Position numbers and translations under genes: made by a program | In this document: positions 7,490-14,931 of the stretch, one piece after another | Layout of the letters: each line of letters opens with the position of its first letter | Numbering within the stretch: the first letter of the stretch is position 1 | Assembly (NCBI GenBank): GCA_017505725.1 | Contig: JAFVOR010000052.1 | Span: 1-48,837, forward strand | Length of the DNA: 48,837 bases | Direction: 5' to 3' | DNA from: Alistipes sp. | GTDB taxonomy: Bacteria > Bacteroidota > Bacteroidia > Bacteroidales > Rikenellaceae | Notes under the pieces: generated by a model | Databases searched by the model: none | Told to the model about the DNA's origin: nothing | Seen by the model: only the letters and a program-made list of their open reading frames with translations

Positions 7490-8764
7490 ATGAAAAACAT
7501 AAAATTAGAAGTGGGGGAGATATCTTCCCAAATATTTTTATCACTTGTGGTAAGAGCAATAAATGAAAGTGAACGCCACTTTGGAGATAATGAAGAGACA
7601 TCTGAAGCTCTTCGTGACGATGATTTTTTTATAGATATAATTTCTGCGAAAGAAGTTAATGTTTGTTATATGCATAATGCGGATGCACTTACTGGAGCGG
7701 TGCTTATACGGATTAGCCTCCAATATGGACATATTTCCATTCAAGGCGAGTGGGGAATTGAATATCATAAATATTTATCTATAGATGATAGAAACAATTA
7801 TGAGGCATTATATGAAGAGCTACTTAACTCTACAGCTCGTCTGCTAGAGACTTGCATCGCAGATGAAATAAAAATGCTAAAGCATCACTATGATATAGTT
7901 AAAACCTTTCCATACGGATTTAATAAGGTGACTTGCATTAACAATACAACAGGAGCTATTGAAGATGTTAGACTTTCTCCATATTATAATGTCTTGGATA
8001 AAAACAAACAAGCCATTTATAAGACCATTGGACGTTGTCAAAACCATGGTATTGTATATGTGGAGGAATATGGCTATTGCAGTGCTAAAGCTCTGGATAG
8101 ACATGGCTTAGGGGCGATGTATAGGTTGTCATCTACATATCTGTCTATGCTGACTTCCACGGGATACTTATTGTGGATTCCCGTTTGTTCGCTTGAACAA
8201 TCTACAAAACTGCCTTTTAATAAGTTCGTATGTCTAAAAAGTGTGAAGGAGCAGGGGTCCGATAGTGCTATCGTTATATATCTATCATCTAAAGGCATTT
8301 TGTATAATGATAATGTAATACAATCTACTCCAATCTTTCCAAATCCGATAGAATTTGAGACATCCCAAAATGTTACTGTTAAATACCAAACAAATAATAC
8401 AGAGTATGTGTTAAGGGTGTTAGAAACTGGAGAAATATCCATAGAGCAAACCGATACAGATAATAATAAGACGACTAATATATACAATATTGAAAAGATA
8501 GTAGAGAGGGAAGAGATAAACAATCATTCTGACTTACTGCCTTTCTCTGACAAGATAAGCAATTTAGTTGAAGGTCAAATCTGTGATGGTTCACAATTCG
8601 AGCCAATAATTTCGACGAATACAAGAAATAGACTTAGAGACGAAGAACAAGAAAAGAAAAATAGACAAGAGCATCCAATTTTGTATTTTCTTATATATAA
8701 TTGGAAGATAATAGTTGGAGTTATTATTTTCGTGATACTAATGCTTATAAGTATGTCTGTTTAA
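7490..8764 (+). CDS. Unknown tail-anchored membrane protein (424 aa)
   Basis: 424 residues. There is no N-terminal signal; a single hydrophobic segment at the very C-terminus (NWKIIVGVIIFVILMLISMSV, about 404-424) is preceded by a charged stretch EEQEKKNRQEHP. This is a tail-anchor layout with the bulk of the protein in the cytoplasm. The body is rich in Asn, Thr and Ile, has scattered cysteines, and no motif I recognise. A central region (about 180-330) is compatible with mainly beta structure. Low GC and location in the 6863-9320 island suggest acquisition. It is co-directional with the zinc protein and 53-aa gene, so a joint role is possible. Confidence 0.75.
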   Translation: MKNIKLEVGEISSQIFLSLVVRAINESERHFGDNEETSEALRDDDFFIDIISAKEVNVCYMHNADALTGAVLIRISLQYGHISIQGEWGIEYHKYLSIDDRNNYEALYEELLNSTARLLETCIADEIKMLKHHYDIVKTFPYGFNKVTCINNTTGAIEDVRLSPYYNVLDKNKQAIYKTIGRCQNHGIVYVEEYGYCSAKALDRHGLGAMYRLSSTYLSMLTSTGYLLWIPVCSLEQSTKLPFNKFVCLKSVKEQGSDSAIVIYLSSKGILYNDNVIQSTPIFPNPIEFETSQNVTVKYQTNNTEYVLRVLETGEISIEQTDTDNNKTTNIYNIEKIVEREEINNHSDLLPFSDKISNLVEGQICDGSQFEPIISTNTRNRLRDEEQEKKNRQEHPILYFLIYNWKIIVGVIIFVILMLISMSV

Positions 8765-8787
8765 TCATTTCCCACGAGGCGGATTTT

Positions 8788-8827
8788 GAGTCTTGCACGC
8801 ACTCTGTTATAGGTGCGTGCAAGACTC
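8788..8827. terminator. Perfect 15-bp hairpin after the tail-anchored protein gene
   Basis: GAGTCTTGCACGCAC (8788-8802) pairs perfectly with 8813-8827 around a 10-nt loop. It lies 24 bases past the stop codon of the 424-aa gene. There is no strong T-run afterwards, so efficiency is uncertain, but stem strength and place suggest a terminator. Confidence 0.65.
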
Positions 8828-8946
8828 TTGATTTGGCTGTTGCAAAATTGCGTTAACATATTGCTGAGGCATTTGAGGGCAACAAAGAGTGGTGGGAAGA
8901 TGAAGAGAACGAAGATGCTATCAATGAACAATATCAAGATAGGTAA
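8827..8946 (+). pseudogene. Possible gene remnant with an in-frame stop
   Basis: One frame reads DLAVAKLR, stop, then HIAEAFEGNKEWWEDEENEDAI...QDR, stop. The acidic, Trp-rich second half looks protein-like rather than random, but there is no start codon after the in-frame TAA at 8854. It looks like the 3' end of a gene truncated at the hairpin. Weak evidence. Confidence 0.3.
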
Positions 8947-9008
8947 CGTACACAAATTCTGTCTTCAATTATGAGAGAAAGCGTTGTTGTGGATAATTGA
9001 TAGATAAT

Positions 9009-9320
9009 ATGGCAAAAGAGACAAAATTATCATTCTTGATGACTGTTGATGGCTATGAGATTTATATCGAGGATGCCCAACGGGAATTGTATGAGCAAGC
9101 TGCGGATGATAATGAACTAACCGATTTTGAGGTATGGATAAGGGTTTTATTAGCAGAGGAGAATGATATGTTTGATGAGGAAGAAGATATGCTAATCAAT
9201 ACAACATTCCATGGAACTAAATCAGGGCTGAAGTCAGAGTTGTATAAATTGGTTCGTAGCGAACGATTTGCAAAAGAAAAACAATTTAGCTTCGACTTTG
9301 ATAAACTAGATTTGCAATAA
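9009..9320 (+). CDS. Unknown acidic protein (103 aa)
   Basis: From ATG 9009 the product runs MAKETKLSFLMTVDGYEIYI...KLDLQ, 103 residues. It is strongly acidic in the middle (AEENDMFDEEEDM) with a basic patch near the end (RSERFAKEKQ). No membrane segment or known domain. The TTG at 8997 used by an automatic call is unlikely as the start. It is the last gene of the AT-rich island and ends before the shared terminator at 9427-9460. Confidence 0.65.
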   Translation: MAKETKLSFLMTVDGYEIYIEDAQRELYEQAADDNELTDFEVWIRVLLAEENDMFDEEEDMLINTTFHGTKSGLKSELYKLVRSERFAKEKQFSFDFDKLDLQ

Positions 9321-9426
9321 TTGTTGTACAGGAAATAGGTAATACAACATAAAAGGAGGCTGAAGGTAGCTATCTTTTTGCAGTATGGTTTGTGCGAGTT
9401 TTTTTTAGCAATCACATTTACAAATA

Positions 9427-9460
9427 AAAGGCGATCAGCAATAATTTGCCAATCGCCTTT
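9427..9460. terminator. Bidirectional terminator between convergent genes
   Basis: AAAGGCGAT (9427-9435) pairs with ATCGCCTTT (9452-9460). A and T runs on the two sides let it serve both the plus-strand island and the minus-strand UGSC gene that ends at 9464. Confidence 0.75.
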
Positions 9461-9463
9461 GTG

Positions 9464-11368
9464 CTATTTAATATAAAACTCCGAAATAGGTCTGTAGCCC
9501 CTCTCCTGCATCAGTTTATCCCATTCGCGAGGCAGCTCAATCTGCACCGTCTCGAAGCCTCCGCCGGGCATCGTCTGCACCTTGTTGCGGCTATCGTCGC
9601 CCGTAATCAGAAAGGCGGTCATATTCTCCTTCATAGTAGGGATTGTAACCATCTCGGTTTCGGGAGTATCGTACCACACAGGTGTTGGAGTAGTGGCTGC
9701 GCCTTCGGTACGAGTGAGATGGCCCTTCCAGTTGCGAATAGGGTGGCGCTCCTCGGGGTTGCTGCCAGGGTTGGCGTAGTAGTTTGCAAATACTCGTTCG
9801 TGCAACGAGCGACGAGCTGTGCGAATCAAGTCTTGCTCGAGGGAGTACGGAGTGCGATATCTCTTGGCAAGATTCTTTGCAATGGGCTTGGTGAGCAGAA
9901 TTGTGCGATAGGTGAACTGCTTGCCACTACCCAGCGCAAACTGGCAACGCTCGGTGATATCCCACGCCAAAAGCTCCATAATCTTCTGCGGATCGGTCGA
10001 CGATGGTGCCATATTATTACCCCAAAGCAGTGTCGAACAGGTGGTTATGGTATTATCATTCATCGCATAGCCGAGGCGCACGTGGTAGGGTTTCCATCCC
10101 ACCTCGCGACAAGCCACCTCATCCTCGACCAGGCACCAAGGCATAGGATAGCCGAATGTTCCCATTCGATTTTGCTTTACATAGTATCCCGCCAGATTCA
10201 TCAGCGCAAGATTCATAAAACGACCTATCGTGGCGTTTGCCGCCTCGTTTATCTCGCCTTGAGCGCAATCGAATCCGAGTTGTCGTGCCACAGGGCCATT
10301 CAGCCAAGAGTAGGGCACCCAAGCGTGCGTACTCGCCAAAGTGCGACGGAACGAGCCTGCGCCCATCGCCTTTGTCATCGCTATAAGAATAGGCATATAC
10401 TCGGGTTTGCACCCCGCCATCACGCCATTTACAGCCACGTGCCACACCGTAGTATTGCGATGTGCTACAGGGAGAACAGCCACCGTCTCATCCCACTTCA
10501 TATCGGTAAAACGCAGAAACTCGCTCACCTTCTCGAATGTTGGTGGCACAATAGGCAAACCATCAGACCAATTCATCTCACGAAAATGGTCGTTCACCTC
10601 CTGATAAGTACCATAGAATATGTCGTCACGCAAACCGCCTTGATTGCTTTTGGCACTACGAGCCAACTCCTCGGCTGTAATTGGTGTGGTGAGAGCCTTC
10701 ACAATTTGAGGGTACAACACCTCGCGAGTATTTTTAATCAACTCGTCGGTCGTGTGCGAAGCAAATGCACCGGGATATTCCGCTACACGCGGCGCGGGAA
10801 GACCATTATTGGTAGAGGTGTAGAACACCTGCTCGGTAAATGTAGGCGCAGCAATAGCCACCGATGGGATGCCGATATACTCGGCCGCGATACACGAACC
10901 GACCTCTTTGGGTGTGCAAAGTCCGCAGCCGCAATTGCCTGAAATAACTGCGTTTACACCCATCGAGCGCAACTTCTGCTGAAACTCCTCTTTCGAGCGA
11001 CGAGTGACACCCGGAGCAGGGTAAACTCCTGCCGCACCTATCTCGTCGAGCAGAATGATTCGTGCAGTTGGATAATCCTTCAAAATAAGGCGTTTGAGCT
11101 CGGGGTGGGTTATGCGAGCCATAAAACTTCCGCCCACAATAGCGATGGTTTTACCCTCGAGAGAGGTGAGGCGAGGCGCCATCTCAATCATCTGTACCGT
11201 GCCACGACCTACGGGTGACACGACAGCGAAACCATCACCTTTAGTGATTGTTGCCCCCGATTCGGTCTTGCAAGTTTCATCGCATATAATACGCGCAGAA
11301 GATTGCGCAGAGGTCGTTGCAGAGTGGATAACAAAAAGTAGCGTCAGAAGTTTAGGAATAAATTTCAT
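9464..11368 (-). CDS. Exported UGSC-family protein with Cys in place of Sec
   Basis: The Met at 11368 gives 634 residues starting MKFIPKLLTLLFVIHSATTSAQ, a Sec signal peptide; the longer frame upstream has no signal and overlaps the next gene, so the shorter start is chosen. Residues about 25-250 resemble the UGSC domain: ISGNCGCGLCTP (Cys146, Cys148, Cys151) sits where selenocysteine-containing relatives have UGSC. The C-terminal half (WSDGLPIVPPT, NTTVWHVAVNGVMAGCKPEY, GSFRRTLASTHAW) is a second conserved domain often found with it. A redox or thiol role is suggested by the family name only; the reaction is not known to me. Monocistronic between terminator 9427-9460 and the helicase gene. 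Confidence 0.7.
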   Translation of the reverse strand: MKFIPKLLTLLFVIHSATTSAQSSARIICDETCKTESGATITKGDGFAVVSPVGRGTVQMIEMAPRLTSLEGKTIAIVGGSFMARITHPELKRLILKDYPTARIILLDEIGAAGVYPAPGVTRRSKEEFQQKLRSMGVNAVISGNCGCGLCTPKEVGSCIAAEYIGIPSVAIAAPTFTEQVFYTSTNNGLPAPRVAEYPGAFASHTTDELIKNTREVLYPQIVKALTTPITAEELARSAKSNQGGLRDDIFYGTYQEVNDHFREMNWSDGLPIVPPTFEKVSEFLRFTDMKWDETVAVLPVAHRNTTVWHVAVNGVMAGCKPEYMPILIAMTKAMGAGSFRRTLASTHAWVPYSWLNGPVARQLGFDCAQGEINEAANATIGRFMNLALMNLAGYYVKQNRMGTFGYPMPWCLVEDEVACREVGWKPYHVRLGYAMNDNTITTCSTLLWGNNMAPSSTDPQKIMELLAWDITERCQFALGSGKQFTYRTILLTKPIAKNLAKRYRTPYSLEQDLIRTARRSLHERVFANYYANPGSNPEERHPIRNWKGHLTRTEGAATTPTPVWYDTPETEMVTIPTMKENMTAFLITGDDSRNKVQTMPGGGFETVQIELPREWDKLMQERGYRPISEFYIK

Positions 11369-11420
11369 ATCGTCTCGTTTTTGATGATACGATATTAAAG
11401 ATAGTATCACAGGGCAAAAG

Positions 11421-12851
11421 TTAAATTTTATCCTCGAAAAAGCGTTCGTCGAAGTTGACAAAGTAGAGTCGTTCCGTTGCTCGGGTCATTGCTGTATAGA
11501 GCCAGCGAAGCATATCCTTTGTCATAGGTTCATCACCAAAGATGCATCTATCGACAAATACCGCCTTCCACTGACCGCCCTGTGCCTTGTGACAGGTTAC
11601 GGCATAGGCAAATTTTATCTGCAAGGCGTTGAAATAGTCATTCTCACGAATCTCCTGAAGGCGTTTGATCTTGCTCTTTACATCGAGATAGTCCTTCTCA
11701 ACCTCGCGGAATAGGCGCTCGCTCTCATCTCGAGTGAGCGAAGGCGACTCGGAGTGGAGCGTGTCGAGCAACACCTTGCATTCGATCTCGGTATCGTCAT
11801 AGTCACCAAATGATAGGGTAGCGGTAGCAAAGCGAAAACCGTAAAACTCCTCCACACGACGCAGTCGCTTCAAGCGGGCAATATCTCCATTGGCAATGAA
11901 GTTGATTGGGCAGTTCTCGATTCGGTCGGTGTAGTGATAATTATTCTTTGCAACCATCAGTATATCACCGCTTTCCAACTCCTCTTCAGCCATCAGATTT
12001 ATGCGGCGAATACCCTCATTGTAGCGGTTTGCGCGTTTATTCGAGCGAGTGATTACGATGGTCTCCTCACGACCATAGCGGTCGTAGCAATCCTGCAACG
12101 CCTCCAACAAATCTGAGCCACCCACCGACTGCACATCGTCGTAGCCGAGGTCGAACTTCGGAATCTCGTAAATCTTGTTTTCAAGCATACAACGCACAAG
12201 TGTTGCATTGAAGAGTATTCCCGAATTTTGCTCCTGACGCACTACCTCATCCATCGAGCCATAGACCACATCACCGAATTGACTCATCTCCATCGCATCA
12301 AGGGCAGGTGAGAAGTCGGCACCAACGGGCGGCAACTGGGCATTATCGCCCACCAGAACGAGTCGGCAATTTCTGCCCGAGCGGACATATTGCACCAGAT
12401 CCTCGAGCAACGATCCACTGCCAAACTGCACACCGTCAGAGCCGGTATGAGTAGACAACATCGAAGCCTCATCTACGATGTAAATCACATCTTTATCACG
12501 GTTTATATTAAGTGAAAATTTAGATTCATACGAGGCGTTGGTGCGCTCACGATAGATGTGTTTGTGAATGGTAAACGCCTTCTCGCCCGAGTAGTGCGAC
12601 AAGACCTTTGCTGCTCGACCCGTAGGGGCAAGCAACACCGAGCGAATACCGACACTTTTCAATGCTGCAACAATGGCTGAGACGAGCGTAGTTTTACCCG
12701 TTCCGGCATATCCGTTCAACACAAAAATCGAAGATGTATCGCCTTCGGCGAGATACTCTGCAAAGGCCTCGACGATTTTTTTTTGATTATTCGTTGGTTG
12801 ATACAATAATTTTGCGTAAATTTGGCACGAAATATCGGAGATGTTAATCAT
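11421..12851 (-). CDS. RecD/PIF1-like ATP-dependent DNA helicase
   Basis: 476 residues. Superfamily 1 helicase motifs are clear: Q-motif-like LLYQPTNNQKKIVEAF, Walker A GYAGTGKT (residues 47-54), motif Ia LLAPTGRAAKVL, the TIHKHIY signature, Walker B VDEASML near 126, LVGDNAQLPPVG (motif III), and the C-terminal UvrD_C_2 segment TCHKAQGGQWKAVF...LYTAMTRATERLY. It lacks the long N-terminal region of RecD2, so it is the short form common in Bacteroidales. Likely role is 5'-3' DNA unwinding in repair. It is divergent from the gene at 12895, 43 bases away. Confidence 0.9.
   Translation of the reverse strand: MINISDISCQIYAKLLYQPTNNQKKIVEAFAEYLAEGDTSSIFVLNGYAGTGKTTLVSAIVAALKSVGIRSVLLAPTGRAAKVLSHYSGEKAFTIHKHIYRERTNASYESKFSLNINRDKDVIYIVDEASMLSTHTGSDGVQFGSGSLLEDLVQYVRSGRNCRLVLVGDNAQLPPVGADFSPALDAMEMSQFGDVVYGSMDEVVRQEQNSGILFNATLVRCMLENKIYEIPKFDLGYDDVQSVGGSDLLEALQDCYDRYGREETIVITRSNKRANRYNEGIRRINLMAEEELESGDILMVAKNNYHYTDRIENCPINFIANGDIARLKRLRRVEEFYGFRFATATLSFGDYDDTEIECKVLLDTLHSESPSLTRDESERLFREVEKDYLDVKSKIKRLQEIRENDYFNALQIKFAYAVTCHKAQGGQWKAVFVDRCIFGDEPMTKDMLRWLYTAMTRATERLYFVNFDERFFEDKI
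12794..12824 (+). promoter_or_regulatory. Promoter TTG-N20-TAAATTTG for the 12895 operon
   Basis: TTG at 12794-12796, 20 bases, TAAATTTG at 12817-12824, an exact Bacteroidota promoter layout on the plus strand. It lies inside the 5' end of the helicase gene, so the transcript would begin antisense to it near 12831 and have a leader of about 64 bases. Confidence 0.65.
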
Positions 12852-12894
12852 CGGTGTTCAAAATTTTGTACAAACTTAACAATAAAATATCAAA

Positions 12895-13548
12895 ATGGGA
12901 AAGAAAATTACTCTAATTGTATTCGAAATTCTTCTCGCAGCAGGAGTTTTGGCACTTACCTACTGGCTCTATCTGCTTATTTCGACACCTATTAAGTTCG
13001 AGAACGAGCAGAAGGTGCGTGAGGCTGCAGTTATCGAGCGCATCAAGGACATCCGCACCGCAGAGCGTCAGTTCAAGGCTAAGCACCAGCACTTTACTGC
13101 CGATTTCGACTCGCTCATCAACTTTGTTCTCACCGAGACTATGGAGGGCGAGCGCAAGAAGATTGACGAGGATGACTCAGTAGCAATGGCTCAGGCAAAG
13201 AAAAAGTATGGTAAGAAGTTCAAGAATATCGAGAAGTTCACATTCTCGGTCAAGGACTCGCTCTTCAAGCACCTCACAGCAGAGCAGGTTAAGGAGTTGC
13301 GCTATGTGCCATTCTCAAACAATCAGACCGAGTTTATCCTCGAGGCTGGTATGCTTGCTACCGAGTCGAAGGTTGTAATCCCTGTTGTGGAGTGCCGTAC
13401 TCCGTACATCGCATTCCTCGATACCGTAAAGTATCGTCAGCAGATTATCAACCTCATCGATAATATGGAGAACAACTTTAACAGATATCCAGGCATCAAG
13501 TTCGGTGCGATGGATCGTGGTAACAATGAGGCAGGAAACTGGGAGTAA
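12895..13548 (+). CDS. Conserved single-pass membrane protein of unknown function
   Basis: 217 residues. An N-terminal membrane helix (about 5-30, LIVFEILLAAGVLALTYWLYLLI) is followed by a helical region IERIKDIRTAERQFKAKHQHFTADFDSLINFV. This gives a pilin- or pseudopilin-like outline, although no prepilin peptidase site is seen. The rest is soluble and lies outside the cytoplasm if the helix is an anchor. It overlaps the DUF3822 gene by 23 bases, so the two are translated from one message, followed by rsmD. Role unknown. Confidence 0.8.
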   Translation: MGKKITLIVFEILLAAGVLALTYWLYLLISTPIKFENEQKVREAAVIERIKDIRTAERQFKAKHQHFTADFDSLINFVLTETMEGERKKIDEDDSVAMAQAKKKYGKKFKNIEKFTFSVKDSLFKHLTAEQVKELRYVPFSNNQTEFILEAGMLATESKVVIPVVECRTPYIAFLDTVKYRQQIINLIDNMENNFNRYPGIKFGAMDRGNNEAGNWE

Positions 13549-14119
13549 TCCAAACCAAGCCCCAAAGAAAGTGTCCATTCAAGTAAAATTGGGTGGACGC
13601 TCTTTTTCTGCGGAGCAGTTCTCCGTAGCTGAGGGGAGAGAATATATAGAGTTCGTAATCGACACGCCGCGCGTGACACTCGCTCCGCGCGATGAGGTAT
13701 CGCTCGACAACGCAGCGACTATTCTCTCGCTTGCGGGCAAGGGTTGCCATAGCAACGAAGTGAGCGTATGCAGCGAGCTGCAGAACGATATCGTGGCAGT
13801 CATAGCCATCAATAGCAAAGCCTTGGAGAGTATCGTTGCAAAGTGGGGTAGTCGCGCCTCATTCTCGTCACCTCTGCTCGATATGCGCCACAACGACGAA
13901 GTGTGTCTCACAATCGATACCAGCGAGCAGGTATGCTATATGCGACTATTTGACGGTGGCCTACAGCGTGCTGAGGCAAATGCAGCAACCACTGCCGAGG
14001 ATATCCTCTACTACGCAAAAGAGTGGCTCGGAGAGAGGGATATACCTATATATATTAAAAATGGCACAGCACAAGCCAAACTATTGCGTAAGTATTTCAA
14101 ACGAGTGGTATGCGAATAA
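13526..14119 (+). CDS. DUF3822 family protein
   Basis: The ATG at 13526 (MRQETGSNPNQAPKK) gives 197 residues; a GTG at 13505 is less likely. The sequence matches the DUF3822 pattern seen in Bacteroidota directly ahead of rsmD: beta-rich, with LAPRDEVSLDNAA, VVAVIAINSKALE-like strands and a C-terminal IPIYIKNGTAQAKLLRKYF. The overall fold is likely related to the actin/hexokinase ATPase superfamily, but ATP-binding residues are not obvious. It overlaps upstream and downstream genes, so it is translationally coupled to both. Function not established. Confidence 0.75.
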   Translation: MRQETGSNPNQAPKKVSIQVKLGGRSFSAEQFSVAEGREYIEFVIDTPRVTLAPRDEVSLDNAATILSLAGKGCHSNEVSVCSELQNDIVAVIAINSKALESIVAKWGSRASFSSPLLDMRHNDEVCLTIDTSEQVCYMRLFDGGLQRAEANAATTAEDILYYAKEWLGERDIPIYIKNGTAQAKLLRKYFKRVVCE

Positions 14120-14646
14120 TAAGTGGTAAATTCAAGGGTAGAGCCATCAACCCTCCGCGCAATCTCCGCGCAAGACCAACAACGGACTTTGCAAAGGAGA
14201 ATCTATTCAATGTACTCAATAACCTCGTAGATTTCGAGGAGTGCGATGTGTTGGATCTCTTTGCCGGCACAGGTTCGGTTAGCTACGAGTTTGCATCACG
14301 CGGAGCACGTAGTGTCACATCGGTCGAAATAAATGCCGTACACCACGCATTCATTCGTCGCACCGCCAAGGAACTTGGTGCCGACAATATGTATGTCGTC
14401 AAGGCAAATGCCTTCCTCTATCTGCGCAGTTGCCCTAAGAAATTCGACATCGTATTCTCGGATGCGCCATACGACCTTGAGGGGCTCGAGGAGATTGTTC
14501 CGCTTGTTTTGGATAGCGAGATACTAAATGAGGGCGGAATCTTCATTTTTGAGCACTCCGACAAGTATGATTTCTCAAATCACCCATATTTCTGGCAATT
14601 AAGAAGTTACGGAAGTGTACAGTTTTCGATGTTCCGAAAGGAGTAA
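14110..14646 (+). CDS. rsmD: 16S rRNA (guanine966-N2)-methyltransferase RsmD
   Basis: 178 residues, typical length. The N-terminus MRIISGKFKGRAI and NPPRNLRARPTTDFAKENLFNVL are RsmD hallmarks. The SAM-binding motif I is DVLDLFAGTGS (46-56). Motif IV, normally (D/N)PPY, here reads DAPY at 118-121, with Ala in place of the first Pro. The rest of the fold is intact, so the enzyme is probably active. The 10-base overlap with the DUF3822 gene implies coupling. The product methylates G966 of 16S rRNA. Confidence 0.93.
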   Translation: MRIISGKFKGRAINPPRNLRARPTTDFAKENLFNVLNNLVDFEECDVLDLFAGTGSVSYEFASRGARSVTSVEINAVHHAFIRRTAKELGADNMYVVKANAFLYLRSCPKKFDIVFSDAPYDLEGLEEIVPLVLDSEILNEGGIFIFEHSDKYDFSNHPYFWQLRSYGSVQFSMFRKE

Positions 14647-14683
14647 AAAAAAGAAAAAAAAGTGAAAAAAAGTTGCGAAATAT

Positions 14684-14714
14684 TTTGCAGATAAAAAAAA
14701 TTGCCCTATATTTG
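14684..14714 (+). promoter_or_regulatory. Promoter of tRNA-Asp (TTG-N20-TATATTTG)
   Basis: TTG at 14684-14686, exactly 20 bases, then TATATTTG at 14707-14714. The tRNA begins 23 bases after the -7 box. This is the clearest promoter in the window. Confidence 0.85.
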
Positions 14715-14736
14715 CACTCGCAATCAGGAAATGAAT

Positions 14737-14810
14737 GGTGCGTTAGTTCAGCTGGTTAGAATACGTGCCTGTCACGCACGGGGTCAGGGGTTCGAGTCCC
14801 CTACGCACCG
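14737..14810 (+). tRNA. tRNA-Asp (anticodon GTC)
   Basis: A 74-nt cloverleaf. The acceptor stem is GGTGCGT/ACGCACC with discriminator G. The anticodon arm is CGTGC-CTGTCAC-GCACG with anticodon GTC, and the T arm contains GGTTCGAGTCCC. CCA is not encoded. It is transcribed from its own promoter and followed by a short hairpin at 14815-14832 with a T-run. Confidence 0.97.
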
Positions 14811-14814
14811 CAAG

Positions 14815-14836
14815 AGTCGCTAAATGGCGACTTTTG
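14815..14836 (+). terminator. Terminator of tRNA-Asp
   Basis: AGTCGC (14815-14820) pairs with GCGACT (14827-14832), followed by TTTTG. It begins 5 bases after the tRNA 3' end. Confidence 0.7.
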
Positions 14837-14882
14837 TGTTTTTACACCTAAGGCGCAAACAACTTTATCGGAGCAAAGAAAA

Positions 14883-14913
14883 ACAGAGTCGTCCCTTGTG
14901 AGGGCGACTCTGT
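14883..14913 (-). terminator. Terminator of the DUF5696-like gene
   Basis: ACAGAGTCG plus CCC pairs with GGG plus CGACTCTGT across 14883-14913, with one bulged T. On the minus strand it is followed by TTTTTC, so it ends the transcript of the gene that stops at 14932. Confidence 0.75.
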
Positions 14914-14931
14914 CTATTTTAGGCGTTACTA

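Noticed and set aside
9446-10942. 498-codon plus-strand frame opposite the UGSC gene
   Set aside because: It is the antisense shadow of a clearly conserved gene; its His/Arg/Cys-rich composition is not protein-like, and the same effect is seen opposite mutS, korA and tamB.
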